Shown: positions 27,301 through 36,993 of the stretch, in pieces
Position numbering within the stretch: the first letter of the stretch is position 1
How the letters are laid out: each line of letters opens with the position of its first letter
Assembly: GCF_014192395.1 (NCBI RefSeq)
Contig: NZ_JACHXW010000016.1
Coordinates: 62,001-126,000 of the forward strand
Direction of reading: 5' to 3'
From: Paenibacillus endophyticus
Lineage (GTDB): Bacteria > Bacillota > Bacilli > Paenibacillales > Paenibacillaceae
Length of the DNA stretch: 64,000 nucleotides
The notes under the pieces: model-generated
What the model saw: the letters and a program-made list of their open reading frames with translations, nothing else
What the model was told of the DNA's origin: nothing
The model's database searches: none
Program-made: the position numbers and the translations under genes

Positions 27301-27773
27301 GTTTGTTTTTCATTGGGGTTTGATGCATTATCGTTTTTCTCTTTGCACCGACGGCATACGCCTTGAAAATCAAGCCTATGGTCAATAACAAAAAAACCGT
27401 ATTCCAGCTCCAGCCGTTCTTCAAGAGGCAAAAGCCAATCTTCCTTAATCTCATCCATTGATCCACATTGCACACATATAAGGTGATGGTGATGATGCTT
27501 GTTGCTGTCCGTACGCAAGTCGTAACGCGCTACTCCATCGCCGAAATTCAATTTTTCGACAACATGCATTTCGCTAAGCAATTCCAACGTCCGATAAACC
27601 GTTGCAAGCCCAATTTCTGGCGCTTTGTCCTTTACTAGCATAAATACATCCTCAGCGCTTAGATGGTCATCCTCGTTCTCTAGCAAAACTCGTACCGTTG
27701 CTTCCCGCTGCGGGGTTAACTTGTAGCCCTGCGACTGCAACTGTTGTTTAATCTTATCAATCCGGGCTTCCAT
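27297..27773 (-). CDS. fur: Fur-family metal-dependent repressor
   Basis: Fur paralogue with winged helix (YKLTPQREATVRVLLENED) and metal sites in SNKHHHHHLICVQCGSMDEI and the second pair CRRC. The sequence GLATVYRTLELLSEMHVV is the DNA-recognition helix. It best matches the Fur (iron) subgroup by the HHHHH-CVQCG pattern, though zinc-sensing Zur was not excluded. The length is 158. Confidence 0.9.
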   Translation of the reverse strand: MEARIDKIKQQLQSQGYKLTPQREATVRVLLENEDDHLSAEDVFMLVKDKAPEIGLATVYRTLELLSEMHVVEKLNFGDGVARYDLRTDSNKHHHHHLICVQCGSMDEIKEDWLLPLEERLELEYGFFVIDHRLDFQGVCRRCKEKNDNASNPNEKQT

Positions 27774-27865
27774 GATTTCCCCCCTACCACATGACTGCGC
27801 CTATTTCAGGAAACGTTACCTCTCATTATAGGTGCTAACACGCAATAAAGTCAAACATTTTGGTG

Positions 27866-28504
27866 TCATATTGTGGCGTTATCGGGCGAGAGAAGCGGGG
27901 AAACCCAGCTGATTAATGCAGGTGAAACATAAGCCTCGAATAGGGCTGCCCCTGCAAATAGAAACAGCATGAGCACAGCCGTGGACGTAAAATTAACAAG
28001 CTGCGGTGCTAGTTCTCCCCTTTGGCCAAGCAATCTATTTTTAATGACGTACAAGGAGAATGATAGAGCGGCCGCACTTATAATGACCATCGCCGGAACG
28101 GCAATGAGATTCTGCGGCGCGACCGATACAAGTGAAAATAATACGCCTTTCCATGCATACTGGTTAATTAGCGTCCCGACTGAAAATCCAACCAAAGCAC
28201 CTTTGAGAAAATTAAGGGCTAGAACACCTGGTATGCCTACGACTGTAATGCCAAGGAGCCATAATAAAAGCAGCCACTTGCCATGGAAAAAAAAACGTTC
28301 CCAAAATGAATCGGCAGCCGCTGAGCTGATTCCGCCGTTCATCAGCTTTACGTATTGATTGACATCCTGAGCAAGATCCTGCTGCTGCTCAAGGGTTAAT
28401 GCATTGACCATCAGCGCGCCAAAAATAACGCCAACAACAAACAAGACCGAGACGAATACATACAATGAGAGTTGATTTTTGATTATGGTCACCCATCCCT
28501 TCAC
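27866..28504 (-). CDS. spoIIM: SpoIIM, stage II sporulation protein M
   Basis: Polytopic membrane protein of the SpoIIDMP machine that drives septal thinning and engulfment. It has 212 residues with about five helices, including LYVFVSVLFVVGVIFGALMVNAL, VVGIPGVLALNFLKGALVGFSVG and AVPAMVIISAAALSFSLYVI. It lies next to fur, as in Bacillus. The 264 bases before nudF contain no gene I can support. Confidence 0.92.
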   Translation of the reverse strand: MKGWVTIIKNQLSLYVFVSVLFVVGVIFGALMVNALTLEQQQDLAQDVNQYVKLMNGGISSAAADSFWERFFFHGKWLLLLWLLGITVVGIPGVLALNFLKGALVGFSVGTLINQYAWKGVLFSLVSVAPQNLIAVPAMVIISAAALSFSLYVIKNRLLGQRGELAPQLVNFTSTAVLMLFLFAGAALFEAYVSPALISWVSPLLSPDNATI

Positions 28505-28761
28505 GATTAAAGCCCTGCCTTTATGGAAGGAAAATATTCTTTACTGATGCGAGAGAGGTCTAGAAGGCAATACCTAATAAGACGCAGCCATGTTTGGTTG
28601 CCTCATAAGAACCAGCAATTCGTTAACCGTTTGGTTTGGCTTAGCATCTTTGTATTCATCGACTAAGCAAGGATTAATCAGACACAATGATAGGGGTTGT
28701 CTTACTAATGTAGTGTATGAAGCTTAATTGCGAGGTATGACGGGTATATAGATAGAAAAGA

Positions 28762-28781
28762 AGGTCGGCTACAGCCGACCT
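28762..28781 (-). terminator. Terminator at the nudF stop
   Basis: A 9-bp perfect stem AGGTCGGCT/AGCCGACCT with a 2-base loop, followed on the minus strand by TCTTTTCTATC. It overlaps the last codons of nudF. Confidence 0.85.
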
Positions 28782-29371
28782 GTCAATATGTACAGCTTCC
28801 AAGCATAAACCGCTAATATGGTTTTGGCATCGCTAATCAGGCCCTCATGAATATAAGCTTCCGCTTGCTCCATAGTGATAGCCTCAACTCTAAGATCCTC
28901 GTCATCGTCTGGATTTTGCACGCCTTGCTCTACCTTATCCGTGAAATAAATATATAGTTTCTCGTCGGCAAAACCTGGTGATGTATAAAAAGCGCTTAAA
29001 AGTTTAAGATCGTCGGAACGGTATCCGGTCTCCTCTTCTAGCTCCCGGGCTGCTGCTGTTAATGGGTCTTCTCCTGGATCCAGCTTGCCTGCTGGTATTT
29101 CAATCTGAAACTTCTCAAGCGGCTTCCGGAACTGTTCAACGACTAGAAGCTTTCCATCAAGCAACGCCATTACTGCTGCGGCTCCCGGATGCTTGACGAT
29201 TTCTCTGGTCGCTGTTCTGCCGTCAGCCAGCGTGACCGTATCCACCTGCAATGTGATCATCTTGCCTTCAAAAATAGGTTCAGTACTAATCGTTTCCTCA
29301 CGCCATAGCATTGCCCTTTGTTGCTCTTCCAATTGAAATCTCTCCCTTAATTGTGTTTGTTGACTGCGCAT
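28769..29371 (-). CDS. nudF: ADP-ribose pyrophosphatase (Nudix)
   Basis: Hydrolyses ADP-ribose to AMP and ribose-5-phosphate. The Nudix box is GKLDPGEDPLTAAARELEEETGY, with the family lead-in VEQFRKPLEKFQIEIPAG. The start could be the ATG at 29,371 (after AGGACA) or the ATG at 29,311, which gives a more typical N-terminus (MLWREETIS). It is divergent from mciZ, an association also found in Bacillus. Confidence 0.92.
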   Translation of the reverse strand: MRSQQTQLRERFQLEEQQRAMLWREETISTEPIFEGKMITLQVDTVTLADGRTATREIVKHPGAAAVMALLDGKLLVVEQFRKPLEKFQIEIPAGKLDPGEDPLTAAARELEEETGYRSDDLKLLSAFYTSPGFADEKLYIYFTDKVEQGVQNPDDDEDLRVEAITMEQAEAYIHEGLISDAKTILAVYAWKLYILTGRL

Positions 29372-29427
29372 AACTTGTCCTGCCGCTGCATAACTATCAT
29401 TATATCAAAACGACAGGGGCGAATATC

Positions 29428-29592
29428 ATGAAACAATATATTGCGTTGAATCATTTACGTTTAGTGGGTAAAGGTTGGGAAATAAGACATCAGCTGCGCA
29501 AGCTTTCAGCATCCACATTATCCCGCACGCCTATGTCTGAATATACAGGCGTAATTAGCGTACGGCGCGCTCCCTTAGAGAAAACAAACTAA
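29428..29592 (+). CDS. mciZ: MciZ-like FtsZ inhibitor micropeptide
   Basis: A 54-residue gene starting ATG at 29,428 after AGGGG. Residues 11-25 (LRLVGKGWEIRHQLRKL) match the core of B. subtilis MciZ (LVGKAWEIRAKL), which caps FtsZ filaments in the mother cell. The C-terminal tail (STLSRTPMSEYTGVISVRR) is longer than the 40-residue B. subtilis peptide. Its position, divergent from nudF, supports the call. A sigma-E-like CATAACTAT lies upstream, which is suggestive only. Confidence 0.75.
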   Translation: MKQYIALNHLRLVGKGWEIRHQLRKLSASTLSRTPMSEYTGVISVRRAPLEKTN

Positions 29593-29615
29593 TCATGGTC
29601 GTTCATAGGCAGACA

Positions 29616-29675
29616 AAAACCCTTCATCCGCACTGTTCAGCGTAGACTGAGCTTGCAGGACTGAAGGGCTTTCTG
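29616..29675. terminator. Bidirectional terminator between mciZ and the M20 peptidase
   Basis: CCCTTCA (29,620) pairs with TGAAGGG (29,662), with AAAA on one side and TTTCT on the other. The long loop can fold further. Confidence 0.55.
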
Positions 29676-29744
29676 TCATGTTAGCCAGCAGAATGCCGGC
29701 ATTAATTCATTGCATATCCGCAAGGCAAGGATAAGCTGCATCGC

Positions 29745-30884
29745 TTATTCTGCTTCTGCTTCGGCAGCTTGTTTAATAATTTCAATGACAAGCTCAGTCG
29801 TTTTCACTAGATCCTCAACCTTGATTTGCTCCTTGGTTGTGTGTATATGTTCATATCCGACAGCCAAATTGACCGTCGGGATACCTAAGCCGTTAAATAT
29901 ATTCGCATCGCTGCCCCCGCCAGAGTGGAACGTGCGCGGTGTACGGCCAATGGCAGCTATCGCTTTTTTGGCAAGCTGAACAACGGGATCCTCATCGTCG
30001 TATTGATACGCCGGATATATAATTTCACTCTCCAGCTCTCCCCTTGCATCGAACTCTTCTGCCGCGCTCTCTACTGCCTTGCGCATGGCTTCAATCTGGT
30101 TATCCAATTTATATTGAACGATGCTTCTTGCTTCGGCATCCAGCTTTACATAATCGCAAACGATATTGGTTGCGCCTCCGCCCTCGAAACGGCCAATATT
30201 GGCTGTTGTTTCGTTATCGATACGGCCAAGCGGCATTCTAGCAATCGCTTTAGACGCGACTTGTATCGCACTGATTCCATCCTCTGGATTCACTCCAGCA
30301 TGTGCCGAGCGTCCATACATTTTAATCGTTACTTTCGCTTGCGTAGGCGCACCTACTGCAATATCTCCAATCGCACCGTTTGAATCCAGCGCATATCCGA
30401 ATTTCGCCTCAAGCTTCGATGCATCGAGTGCACGCGCGCCCAGAAGCCCGGATTCCTCGCCAACCGTAATGACAAACTGAATTCTGCCATGCGGCAGCAA
30501 TTGCTCTTGAACGACGCGAATCGCTTCGAATATCGCCGCTATGCCTGCTTTGTCATCCGCTCCTAGAATCGTTGTGCCGTCGCTCCGTATGTAGCCATCC
30601 TCATCAAGCTGAGGTTTAATGCCAACACCCGGTGTAACGGTATCCATATGGCAGGTGAAAAAGATGGTCGGTGCGGCAGCGGCAATTCCTTCCGCTTCCC
30701 AGATCACGAACATGTTGCCAGCTCCATGACCTGTCTTCGCTGCCGCGTCATCCTCGCTGACCTGCAAACCCAGCGCTTCAAACTTTTGTTTGAGCACGCG
30801 GCTTATTTCCTGCTCATGCTTGGTTTCGCTATCGACTTGCACTAACTCCATAAATTCTTTCACTAAACGATCTTTTGCGATCAT
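29745..30884 (-). CDS. M20-family tripeptidase-like metallopeptidase (YqjE type)
   Basis: Cytosolic di-zinc aminopeptidase related to peptidase T. Metal ligands lie in FTCHMDTVTPG, ILGADDKAG and VGEESGLLGA, and the dimerisation domain starts near KVTIKMYGRSAHAGVNPEDG. HSGGGSDANIFNGLGIPTVNL is also typical. The length of 379 is normal. The call YqjE/PepT2 rests on overall pattern. Confidence 0.88.
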   Translation of the reverse strand: MIAKDRLVKEFMELVQVDSETKHEQEISRVLKQKFEALGLQVSEDDAAAKTGHGAGNMFVIWEAEGIAAAAPTIFFTCHMDTVTPGVGIKPQLDEDGYIRSDGTTILGADDKAGIAAIFEAIRVVQEQLLPHGRIQFVITVGEESGLLGARALDASKLEAKFGYALDSNGAIGDIAVGAPTQAKVTIKMYGRSAHAGVNPEDGISAIQVASKAIARMPLGRIDNETTANIGRFEGGGATNIVCDYVKLDAEARSIVQYKLDNQIEAMRKAVESAAEEFDARGELESEIIYPAYQYDDEDPVVQLAKKAIAAIGRTPRTFHSGGGSDANIFNGLGIPTVNLAVGYEHIHTTKEQIKVEDLVKTTELVIEIIKQAAEAEAE

Positions 30885-30977
30885 TAACGTTTCCTCCGCT
30901 CGTTAGTTTCGTATACAATAGAGGATATGACAAGCTCCACAAACCAATGAAACCATGAATAGGAAAGGGGTTTTCAC

Positions 30978-31079
30978 ATGCGTAGACAACGAATAATTCG
31001 AATCGTTGCCATTTTAGTCGTAACCGCACTTCTTTTATCCACTTTGGTGGCTGGCCTTGGCTCGCTATTCCTCTATTAG
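30978..31079 (+). CDS. Prli42-like single-pass membrane micropeptide
   Basis: A 33-residue gene with AAAGGGG before ATG 30,978. A basic start (MRRQRIIR) is followed by one membrane helix (IVAILVVTALLLSTLVAGLGSLF). This is the pattern of Prli42, the peptide that tethers the stressosome to the membrane in Listeria and Bacillus. The last five codons overlap the end of lipB on the other strand. Confidence 0.65.
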   Translation: MRRQRIIRIVAILVVTALLLSTLVAGLGSLFLY

Positions 31080-31772
31080 TTTTAAGTCGTATTTGAACTC
31101 TTTGGCGAAATGAGGGAGCAGTTGCATGGCCGCTTCCTCAACCGTCAGCTCTAAGCCCGTCAAATCATTGAATGACGTCACGCCGAATTGCTGAATGCCA
31201 CATGGAACGATGCCGCTGAAACCTTCCTCGGCAATTCCTGATTTAATGTTCAGCGCAAAGCCATGACTCGTAACAAAACCCCGCCGCTTCCGAGCCTTGT
31301 TGAATTTCACACCGATTGCCGCGATTTTCGAATGCCCGACCCATACTCCTGTATATTCCGGTTTTCTGCCCGCTTCTATCCCATACTCGCTAAGCCAATT
31401 AATAATGACCTGCTCTAAGCTCCGCAAATAACCATGTAAGTTCAGACCCTCAGCATCCAAATACAATAGGGGGTAACCTACAATTTGACCAGGGCCATGG
31501 TAGGTTATATCGCCGCCGCGGTCGATCTGAAACAGCGTAATCCCTCGTTCCGCCAGCTGGTCCTCGTCAAGGAGCAAATGCTCCGGATGTTTGTCTGAGC
31601 CCATCGTATACGTTGGCGGATGCTGAAGAAGGAGCAGCGATTCCTCCCGCTCCCCCTGATCAATTTGCTTCACGTATGTTTTCTGCAGCTCCCACGCCTG
31701 TGCGTATTCGAGCATGCCGATATAGTGGGCGTCCAGCCGTCTCAAGCTTATTGCGTTATCCGCTTCAGCCAT
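31065..31772 (-). CDS. lipB: LipB, lipoyl(octanoyl) transferase
   Basis: Moves octanoyl groups from acyl carrier protein to lipoyl domains. Motifs are YTMGSDKHPEH, RGGDITYHGPGQIVGYPL and the lysine motif SKIAAIGVKF. The ATG at 31,772 follows AAGGGG and gives 235 residues. Longer frames run into bkdB. It sits directly behind bkdB, whose lipoyl domain is its likely substrate. Confidence 0.93.
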   Translation of the reverse strand: MAEADNAISLRRLDAHYIGMLEYAQAWELQKTYVKQIDQGEREESLLLLQHPPTYTMGSDKHPEHLLLDEDQLAERGITLFQIDRGGDITYHGPGQIVGYPLLYLDAEGLNLHGYLRSLEQVIINWLSEYGIEAGRKPEYTGVWVGHSKIAAIGVKFNKARKRRGFVTSHGFALNIKSGIAEEGFSGIVPCGIQQFGVTSFNDLTGLELTVEEAAMQLLPHFAKEFKYDLKLIEE

Positions 31773-31789
31773 GATGGTGTTCCCCTTTT

Positions 31790-33124
31790 CTAATACAATT
31801 TGCTTTCTAGATTGAAGCTCTCCAAGTTGTCCTTCACACGCTGCAGGAAGCGTCCGCAAATGACGCCATCTAGAATGCGGTGATCCAGCGATAGGCAAAG
31901 ATTAGCCATTGAGCGCACCGCGATCATATCGTTGATGACGACAGGACGCTTCACGATGGATTCGAACGTTAGAATGGCAGCCTGCGGATAATTGATGATC
32001 GGATAAGACAATATCGAACCGAATGAGCCCGTATTGTTCACCGTAAAAGTACCGCCTTGCATATCAGACAAGGTCAGCTTGCCTTCTCTGGTCTTGCGAG
32101 CCAGCTCTTCAATTTCTTTGGCCAAGCCTGCAACGTTTTTATGATCGGCATTTTTGATGACTGGCGTGAGTACAGAATCCTCCGTCCCGACAGCGAGCGC
32201 GATGTTAATATCGCGTTTGACGATAATTTTATCAACAGCCCACATCGAGTTCATGATCGGAACATCTTTAATGGCATTCACAACAGCTTTCAATAGGAAA
32301 GCCAAATAAGTGAGATTGATGCCTTCGCGTTTCATGAAGTCATCCTTCAGCTTATTTCTTAGCAGTACAAGGTTGGTAACATCAACCTCAATCATCGTCC
32401 AAGCATGCGGAATTTCGCTTACGCTTTGCCTCATGTTTCGTGCAATCGTATTTCTGATCGGCGTTACGTCGATGAAGTTATCACCGCGGCCCGCATTGGA
32501 TGAGCCTTCAACTTCGATTTTCGGAAATTTCGGCGTCTCAGTCAAATGAAGGCCCGAGGAACGCACTTGTGCAGCTGCGTCAACTGTTCTAGGAGCAGGC
32601 GCCGCAACAGAGCCGTTGGCTGACTGATTCGACTTGCCTGCGCCGGAAGCTACGTATGCAAGTACATCCTTTCGAGTAATACGACCGCCAAGTCCCGTAC
32701 CTGGTACGTCAGACAAACGGATGGCATGCTCAGCAGCAAGCTGCTGAACAGCTGGCGAGAACCGATTGCGCATAGGCGCGTCTTCCGATTCGACCGCAAG
32801 AGGCTCCTTCTCCGAAGCGCGCTCCGAAGTTGCTGAATGTCCCTCCGGTGCTGCTTGCAAGGCAACATCCACTGTACCTTCCGTTTCAATGACACAGATT
32901 GGCGTTCCCACTGGAACAGTCTCGCCTTTTTCAACTAAAATTTGAACAAGCTTCCCGGCTACGGTAGATGGCAATTCCGCATTTACTTTGTCCGTAATAA
33001 TCTCGCAGACAGGCTCATACACATCGACCCAATCCCCAGGCTGCTTCAACCATTTGTCAATTGTGGCCGAAACGAGCGATTCCGCTAACTGCGGCACGAC
33101 GATTTCCGTCATAGTTTTCATCAT
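31790..33124 (-). CDS. bkdB: Branched-chain alpha-keto acid dehydrogenase E2
   Basis: Dihydrolipoamide acyltransferase core of the complex that makes branched-chain acyl-CoA from Val, Leu and Ile keto acids, primers for iso/anteiso fatty acids. The lipoyl domain has EIITDKVNAELPS with the lipoylated lysine. The E3/E1-binding domain is SPAVQQLAAEHAIRLSDVPGTGLGG and the catalytic domain ends in LSLDHRILDGVICGRFL. The length is 444. E2 of the acetoin or pyruvate complex is less likely given the neighbours. Confidence 0.9.
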   Translation of the reverse strand: MMKTMTEIVVPQLAESLVSATIDKWLKQPGDWVDVYEPVCEIITDKVNAELPSTVAGKLVQILVEKGETVPVGTPICVIETEGTVDVALQAAPEGHSATSERASEKEPLAVESEDAPMRNRFSPAVQQLAAEHAIRLSDVPGTGLGGRITRKDVLAYVASGAGKSNQSANGSVAAPAPRTVDAAAQVRSSGLHLTETPKFPKIEVEGSSNAGRGDNFIDVTPIRNTIARNMRQSVSEIPHAWTMIEVDVTNLVLLRNKLKDDFMKREGINLTYLAFLLKAVVNAIKDVPIMNSMWAVDKIIVKRDINIALAVGTEDSVLTPVIKNADHKNVAGLAKEIEELARKTREGKLTLSDMQGGTFTVNNTGSFGSILSYPIINYPQAAILTFESIVKRPVVINDMIAVRSMANLCLSLDHRILDGVICGRFLQRVKDNLESFNLESKLY

Positions 33125-33240
33125 TCACATCTCCCTACTGACCCAAGCGTCAACAGCTTCCGCCGTCCTTCGGCGGCGCAGCATACGTTTCGCGGTGACA
33201 ATCAAGCGCTGTATCTAAACAGCATATTTTCTATTCTCTA

Positions 33241-34224
33241 TTAATAAAGAGCTAGCTGCCGCATTGCTTCTTTGACCTTTTCCTTGTTAAGCAGAAAAAA
33301 CTTCTCGCCCGGAGGATTAATGGGCATTGCCGGGACGTCGGGTCCGCAGAGCCGCATGATTGGGGCATCCAGCTCATAAAGCAGCTCCTCTGCAATGATG
33401 GCGGATACCTCGGCACCGACTCCACCTGTTTTATTGTCCTCATGGATGATTAACACCTTGCCCGTTTTGCGAACCGCTTCAAGGATACCCTCTTTGTCCA
33501 GCGGCTGCAGCGTCCGCAGATCAAGAATGTGGGCACTTATGCCTTCGCCTGCTAGCTCAGCCGCTGCCTGCTCTACGAAGTGAAGAGGCATGCTGTAGCT
33601 AATAACGGTGATGTCTTCGCCTTCGCGCAGCACGTTCGCTTTCCCGATTGGGACAATATAGTCTTCATCCGGAACTTCACCTAAGATCAGCTTGTAGCAT
33701 TTTTTATTCTCAAAGAAAAGAACCGGATCCGGATCACGAACGGCAGCCTTCAGCAATCCCTTTGCATCGTAAGCCCGGTAAGGCGCGACGATTTTGAGGC
33801 CAGGCGTTCCGATAAATACCGATTCCGGGCATTGCGAATGGTACAAGCCGCCAAAGATGCCGCCGCCGATCGGTGCCCGAATGACGATCGGACAGGTCCA
33901 GTCATTATTGGAACGATACCTTATTTTCGCTGCTTCGCTGATGATTTGGTTTGTTGCCGGGAACATGAAATCCGAATACTGCATTTCAGCTATCGGCTTC
34001 ATTCCATACATCGCAGCACCAATAGCAACTCCAGCAATTGCCGACTCAGCTAGCGGCGTATCCATCACACGCTGCTCGCCGAATTGCTCCTGCAGCCCTT
34101 TTGTCGTCGTAAAAACGCCGCCTTTAAGGCCAACATCCTCGCCGAGCACGAACACGTCCTCGTCTCGCTCCATCTCTTCTTTCATCGCTTGGCGAATCGC
34201 ATCAATATATTCGATTACTGGCAT
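33241..34224 (-). CDS. bkdAB: Branched-chain keto acid dehydrogenase E1 beta
   Basis: Beta chain of the thiamine-diphosphate E1. EDVFVLGEDVGLKGGVF, DTPLAESAIAGVAIGAA and GGGIFGGLYHSQCPESVF are conserved. The length of 327 is normal. The start overlaps the bkdAA stop by one base. The 116-base gap to bkdB holds no gene. Confidence 0.94.
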   Translation of the reverse strand: MPVIEYIDAIRQAMKEEMERDEDVFVLGEDVGLKGGVFTTTKGLQEQFGEQRVMDTPLAESAIAGVAIGAAMYGMKPIAEMQYSDFMFPATNQIISEAAKIRYRSNNDWTCPIVIRAPIGGGIFGGLYHSQCPESVFIGTPGLKIVAPYRAYDAKGLLKAAVRDPDPVLFFENKKCYKLILGEVPDEDYIVPIGKANVLREGEDITVISYSMPLHFVEQAAAELAGEGISAHILDLRTLQPLDKEGILEAVRKTGKVLIIHEDNKTGGVGAEVSAIIAEELLYELDAPIMRLCGPDVPAMPINPPGEKFFLLNKEKVKEAMRQLALY

Positions 34225-35258
34225 TATGAATGGCCTCCTTGCTCAGCATCGCCTGCAAATACATGCAGCAATGTAGATTCCGGCGTAGGGAACGGCGCTT
34301 TGTCGCCATATTCCGTTGCCTCGTCAAGCAGCTTGCGAATTTTAGCTTGAAGCTCCGCTTCCAGCTCTTCATTCCAAATACCGCAATCAGTTAAATATTG
34401 TTTATATTTAGGTATGCCGTCCTTCTCGCGATGCAGATCAACCTCTTCTTTGGATCGGTAAGCCAGATCGTTATCGGAGGTGGAATGCGGCGAGATACGG
34501 TACATCATAGCTTCGATCAGTGTAGGGCCATCTCCTGCAATGGCTCTCTCACGCGCTTCTTTTACGACGCGGAATACTTCAAGCGCGTCGTTCCCGTCCA
34601 CTTGGAAGCCAGGGAAGCCATAGCCAATCGCCCGATCAGCAACTTTTCCGGCCAATTGCTTATGTAGCGGCACCGAAATGGCGTATTGGTTATTCTCGCA
34701 CATGAGAATGACCGGCAGCTTGTGCACGCCCGCAAAGTTGCACCCTTCATGGAAATCGCCTTGGTTGCTGGAGCCTTCTCCGAATGTAACAAACGTGACG
34801 AGCTCTTTCTTTTTCATCTTGGCAGCCAACGCTATGCCTACTGCATGCGGAACCTGCGTCGTAACTGGACTTGATCCCGTTACAATACGGAGCTTCTTCG
34901 AGCCGAAGTGTCCTGGCATCTGGCGTCCGCCGCTATTGGGATCCTCTGCTTTTGCAAATACCGATAACAGCAAATCACGCAGCGTCATGCCAACTGCCAG
35001 CACAAAGCCATAATCTCGATAGTAGGGCAAATAATAATCATTTTCTCGGTCAAGCGCGAAGGCAGCGGCAACCTGTGCCACCTCTTGGCCAACGCCAGAG
35101 ACGTGAAAGTTAATTTTACCGGCGCGCTGCAGCAGCAGCATGCGCTCATCAAACTTACGAGCGGTCACCATTGTAGCGTACATATCAATTGCTTGCTCAT
35201 CGCTAAGCCCTAATTCCAAATGACGAACATTTTGCCCAGTAGAAGCAGATTGGGTCAC
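34224..35258 (-). CDS. bkdAA: Branched-chain keto acid dehydrogenase E1 alpha
   Basis: Alpha chain with the thiamine-diphosphate motif FGEGSSNQGDFHEGCNFAGV (GDG-like, here GEG) and SPHSTSDNDLAYRSKEEV, the phosphorylation-loop equivalent of branched-chain E1. The length is 344. It couples to bkdAB and lies 98 bases downstream of lpdV. Confidence 0.94.
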   Translation of the reverse strand: MTQSASTGQNVRHLELGLSDEQAIDMYATMVTARKFDERMLLLQRAGKINFHVSGVGQEVAQVAAAFALDRENDYYLPYYRDYGFVLAVGMTLRDLLLSVFAKAEDPNSGGRQMPGHFGSKKLRIVTGSSPVTTQVPHAVGIALAAKMKKKELVTFVTFGEGSSNQGDFHEGCNFAGVHKLPVILMCENNQYAISVPLHKQLAGKVADRAIGYGFPGFQVDGNDALEVFRVVKEARERAIAGDGPTLIEAMMYRISPHSTSDNDLAYRSKEEVDLHREKDGIPKYKQYLTDCGIWNEELEAELQAKIRKLLDEATEYGDKAPFPTPESTLLHVFAGDAEQGGHS

Positions 35259-35356
35259 AAGGTGTTCCTCCTTTTTTCAGCACGATTATAACCTGGTACT
35301 AAGACTAGATCATATATATTATAACTCCAATTGATTCAAAAAGAAAACCACCATGA

Positions 35357-36784
35357 TTAGAACGAAATTGCATTGCCGTCTACAGCAAGCATCGCCTCTC
35401 CAAGTGCCTCTGAGAGCGTAGGATGCGGATGGATCATTTGACCAACTTCCCAAGGCGTAGCATTAAGGACACTGGCAAGAGCGGCCTCGGATATAAGATC
35501 CGTCGCGTGAGCGCCAATCATATGGACGCCGACGATGTCATTTGTTTTCCGATCGGCAATGACTTTGACGAAACCATCCTTTTCGCCAAGAACGAGTGCT
35601 TTGCCGATTGCCTGGAACGGAATTTTGCCAGTTATAATATCATGGCCCTTCGAGCGAGCACCGTCCTCGGTTAAACCATACGATGCGATTTCGGGACGAG
35701 AATAGATGCATCTAGGAATAAGATGAGCTTCCATTGCTGTGGGCTTCTCTCCGTTTATATGCTCAGCGGCAAGCAGACCCTCATGAGCCGCTGCATGCGC
35801 AAGCTGCACGCCTCCGATGACATCGCCAATCGCATAAATATGCGGCTCGCTCGTCTGTCCAAAACCATTCACTTCAATAACGCCATTGATCGTACGAATA
35901 TCCGTATTTTCAAGTCCGATGCCTTCAACGTTTGCTTGACGGCCTATGGAGACGAGCAGCTTCTCTGCTGTCAGCACGACATCACCATCCGGCGTTTCAG
36001 CTACTATGGACACTTCCCCGTTCTCCCCTTTATATTGATCCGTTTGAAGCTGTACTCCCGTTAGGATACGAATGCCTCGCTTGGTAAACAATTTTGTCAG
36101 TTCCGCTGACACCTCGGTATCCTCGCCTGGCAGCAAGCGCGAACCCGCCTCTACCAACGTCACCTGTACTCCGAAATCCTGAAGCATGGATGCCCATTCA
36201 ACGCCGATCACGCCGCCGCCCACGATAATTATGGAGCCTGGAAGCTTGTCCATTTCAAGCGCTTCGTCACTGCTCATAATGTATTCGCCATCTGGCTCCA
36301 AGCCAGGCAATATGCGCGGACGTGATCCGGTAGCGATAATCAGATTCGTGGAAACAACCGACTCCATTTCACCGTCAGGCAGCTCGACGGCCAGTGATCC
36401 GCTGCGCGGTGAGAAGATTGAAGGCCCAATGACTCTCCCTTTACCCTGTATGATTTGGATCCCATTTTTTTTCATTAAGCTTTGCAAACCGCGGAATAAC
36501 TGATCGACCGTTTGCGTCTTGCGAGTCTGCACCTTATCGAACGCTAAGGATACGGCTCCTTCAGCTACATCTATTCCGTATGTACTGGCCTCTAGCAAGG
36601 TTGAATATACCTCTGCGCTTCTCAGCAACGATTTACTAGGTATGCAGCCTTTATGCAAGCATGTTCCACCGAGCTTGTCCATTTCAATTATCGCTACCGA
36701 CTTGCCTAATTGCGCAGCCCGAATCGCTGCCGTATATCCACCAGGTCCGCCTCCGAGCACAGCCACGTCTACCTGAATAGCCAT
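35357..36784 (-). CDS. lpdV: Dihydrolipoyl dehydrogenase E3
   Basis: Flavoprotein that reoxidises the lipoyl group with NAD+. It has the FAD motif VLGGGPGGYTAAIRAAQLG, redox disulfide GGTCLHKGCIPSK, NAD motif IIVGGGVIGVEWASML and dimer motif MIHPHPTLSEALGEA. The length is 475. It is first in the cluster lpdV-bkdAA-bkdAB-bkdB. The bcd, buk and ptb genes that may accompany it in Bacillus are not here. Confidence 0.94.
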   Translation of the reverse strand: MAIQVDVAVLGGGPGGYTAAIRAAQLGKSVAIIEMDKLGGTCLHKGCIPSKSLLRSAEVYSTLLEASTYGIDVAEGAVSLAFDKVQTRKTQTVDQLFRGLQSLMKKNGIQIIQGKGRVIGPSIFSPRSGSLAVELPDGEMESVVSTNLIIATGSRPRILPGLEPDGEYIMSSDEALEMDKLPGSIIIVGGGVIGVEWASMLQDFGVQVTLVEAGSRLLPGEDTEVSAELTKLFTKRGIRILTGVQLQTDQYKGENGEVSIVAETPDGDVVLTAEKLLVSIGRQANVEGIGLENTDIRTINGVIEVNGFGQTSEPHIYAIGDVIGGVQLAHAAAHEGLLAAEHINGEKPTAMEAHLIPRCIYSRPEIASYGLTEDGARSKGHDIITGKIPFQAIGKALVLGEKDGFVKVIADRKTNDIVGVHMIGAHATDLISEAALASVLNATPWEVGQMIHPHPTLSEALGEAMLAVDGNAISF

Positions 36785-36993
36785 CTAATCAATCCCTCCA
36801 TCATTGCATGCAACTCAGCGGGCAGTGCTTATGTTTTGCAGCATACCCCTTCGCATTGTAACATGTCATTCTTCCCTATTGTACCTGTTTTTGCCGCCAG
36901 AGGCATCGTTGGTTTACGAAATAGACACACTGCGCTTAAAAAGGTATGATAATGCTAACTGTATATTTTGACCGATAAGGAGAAACTCTATTT

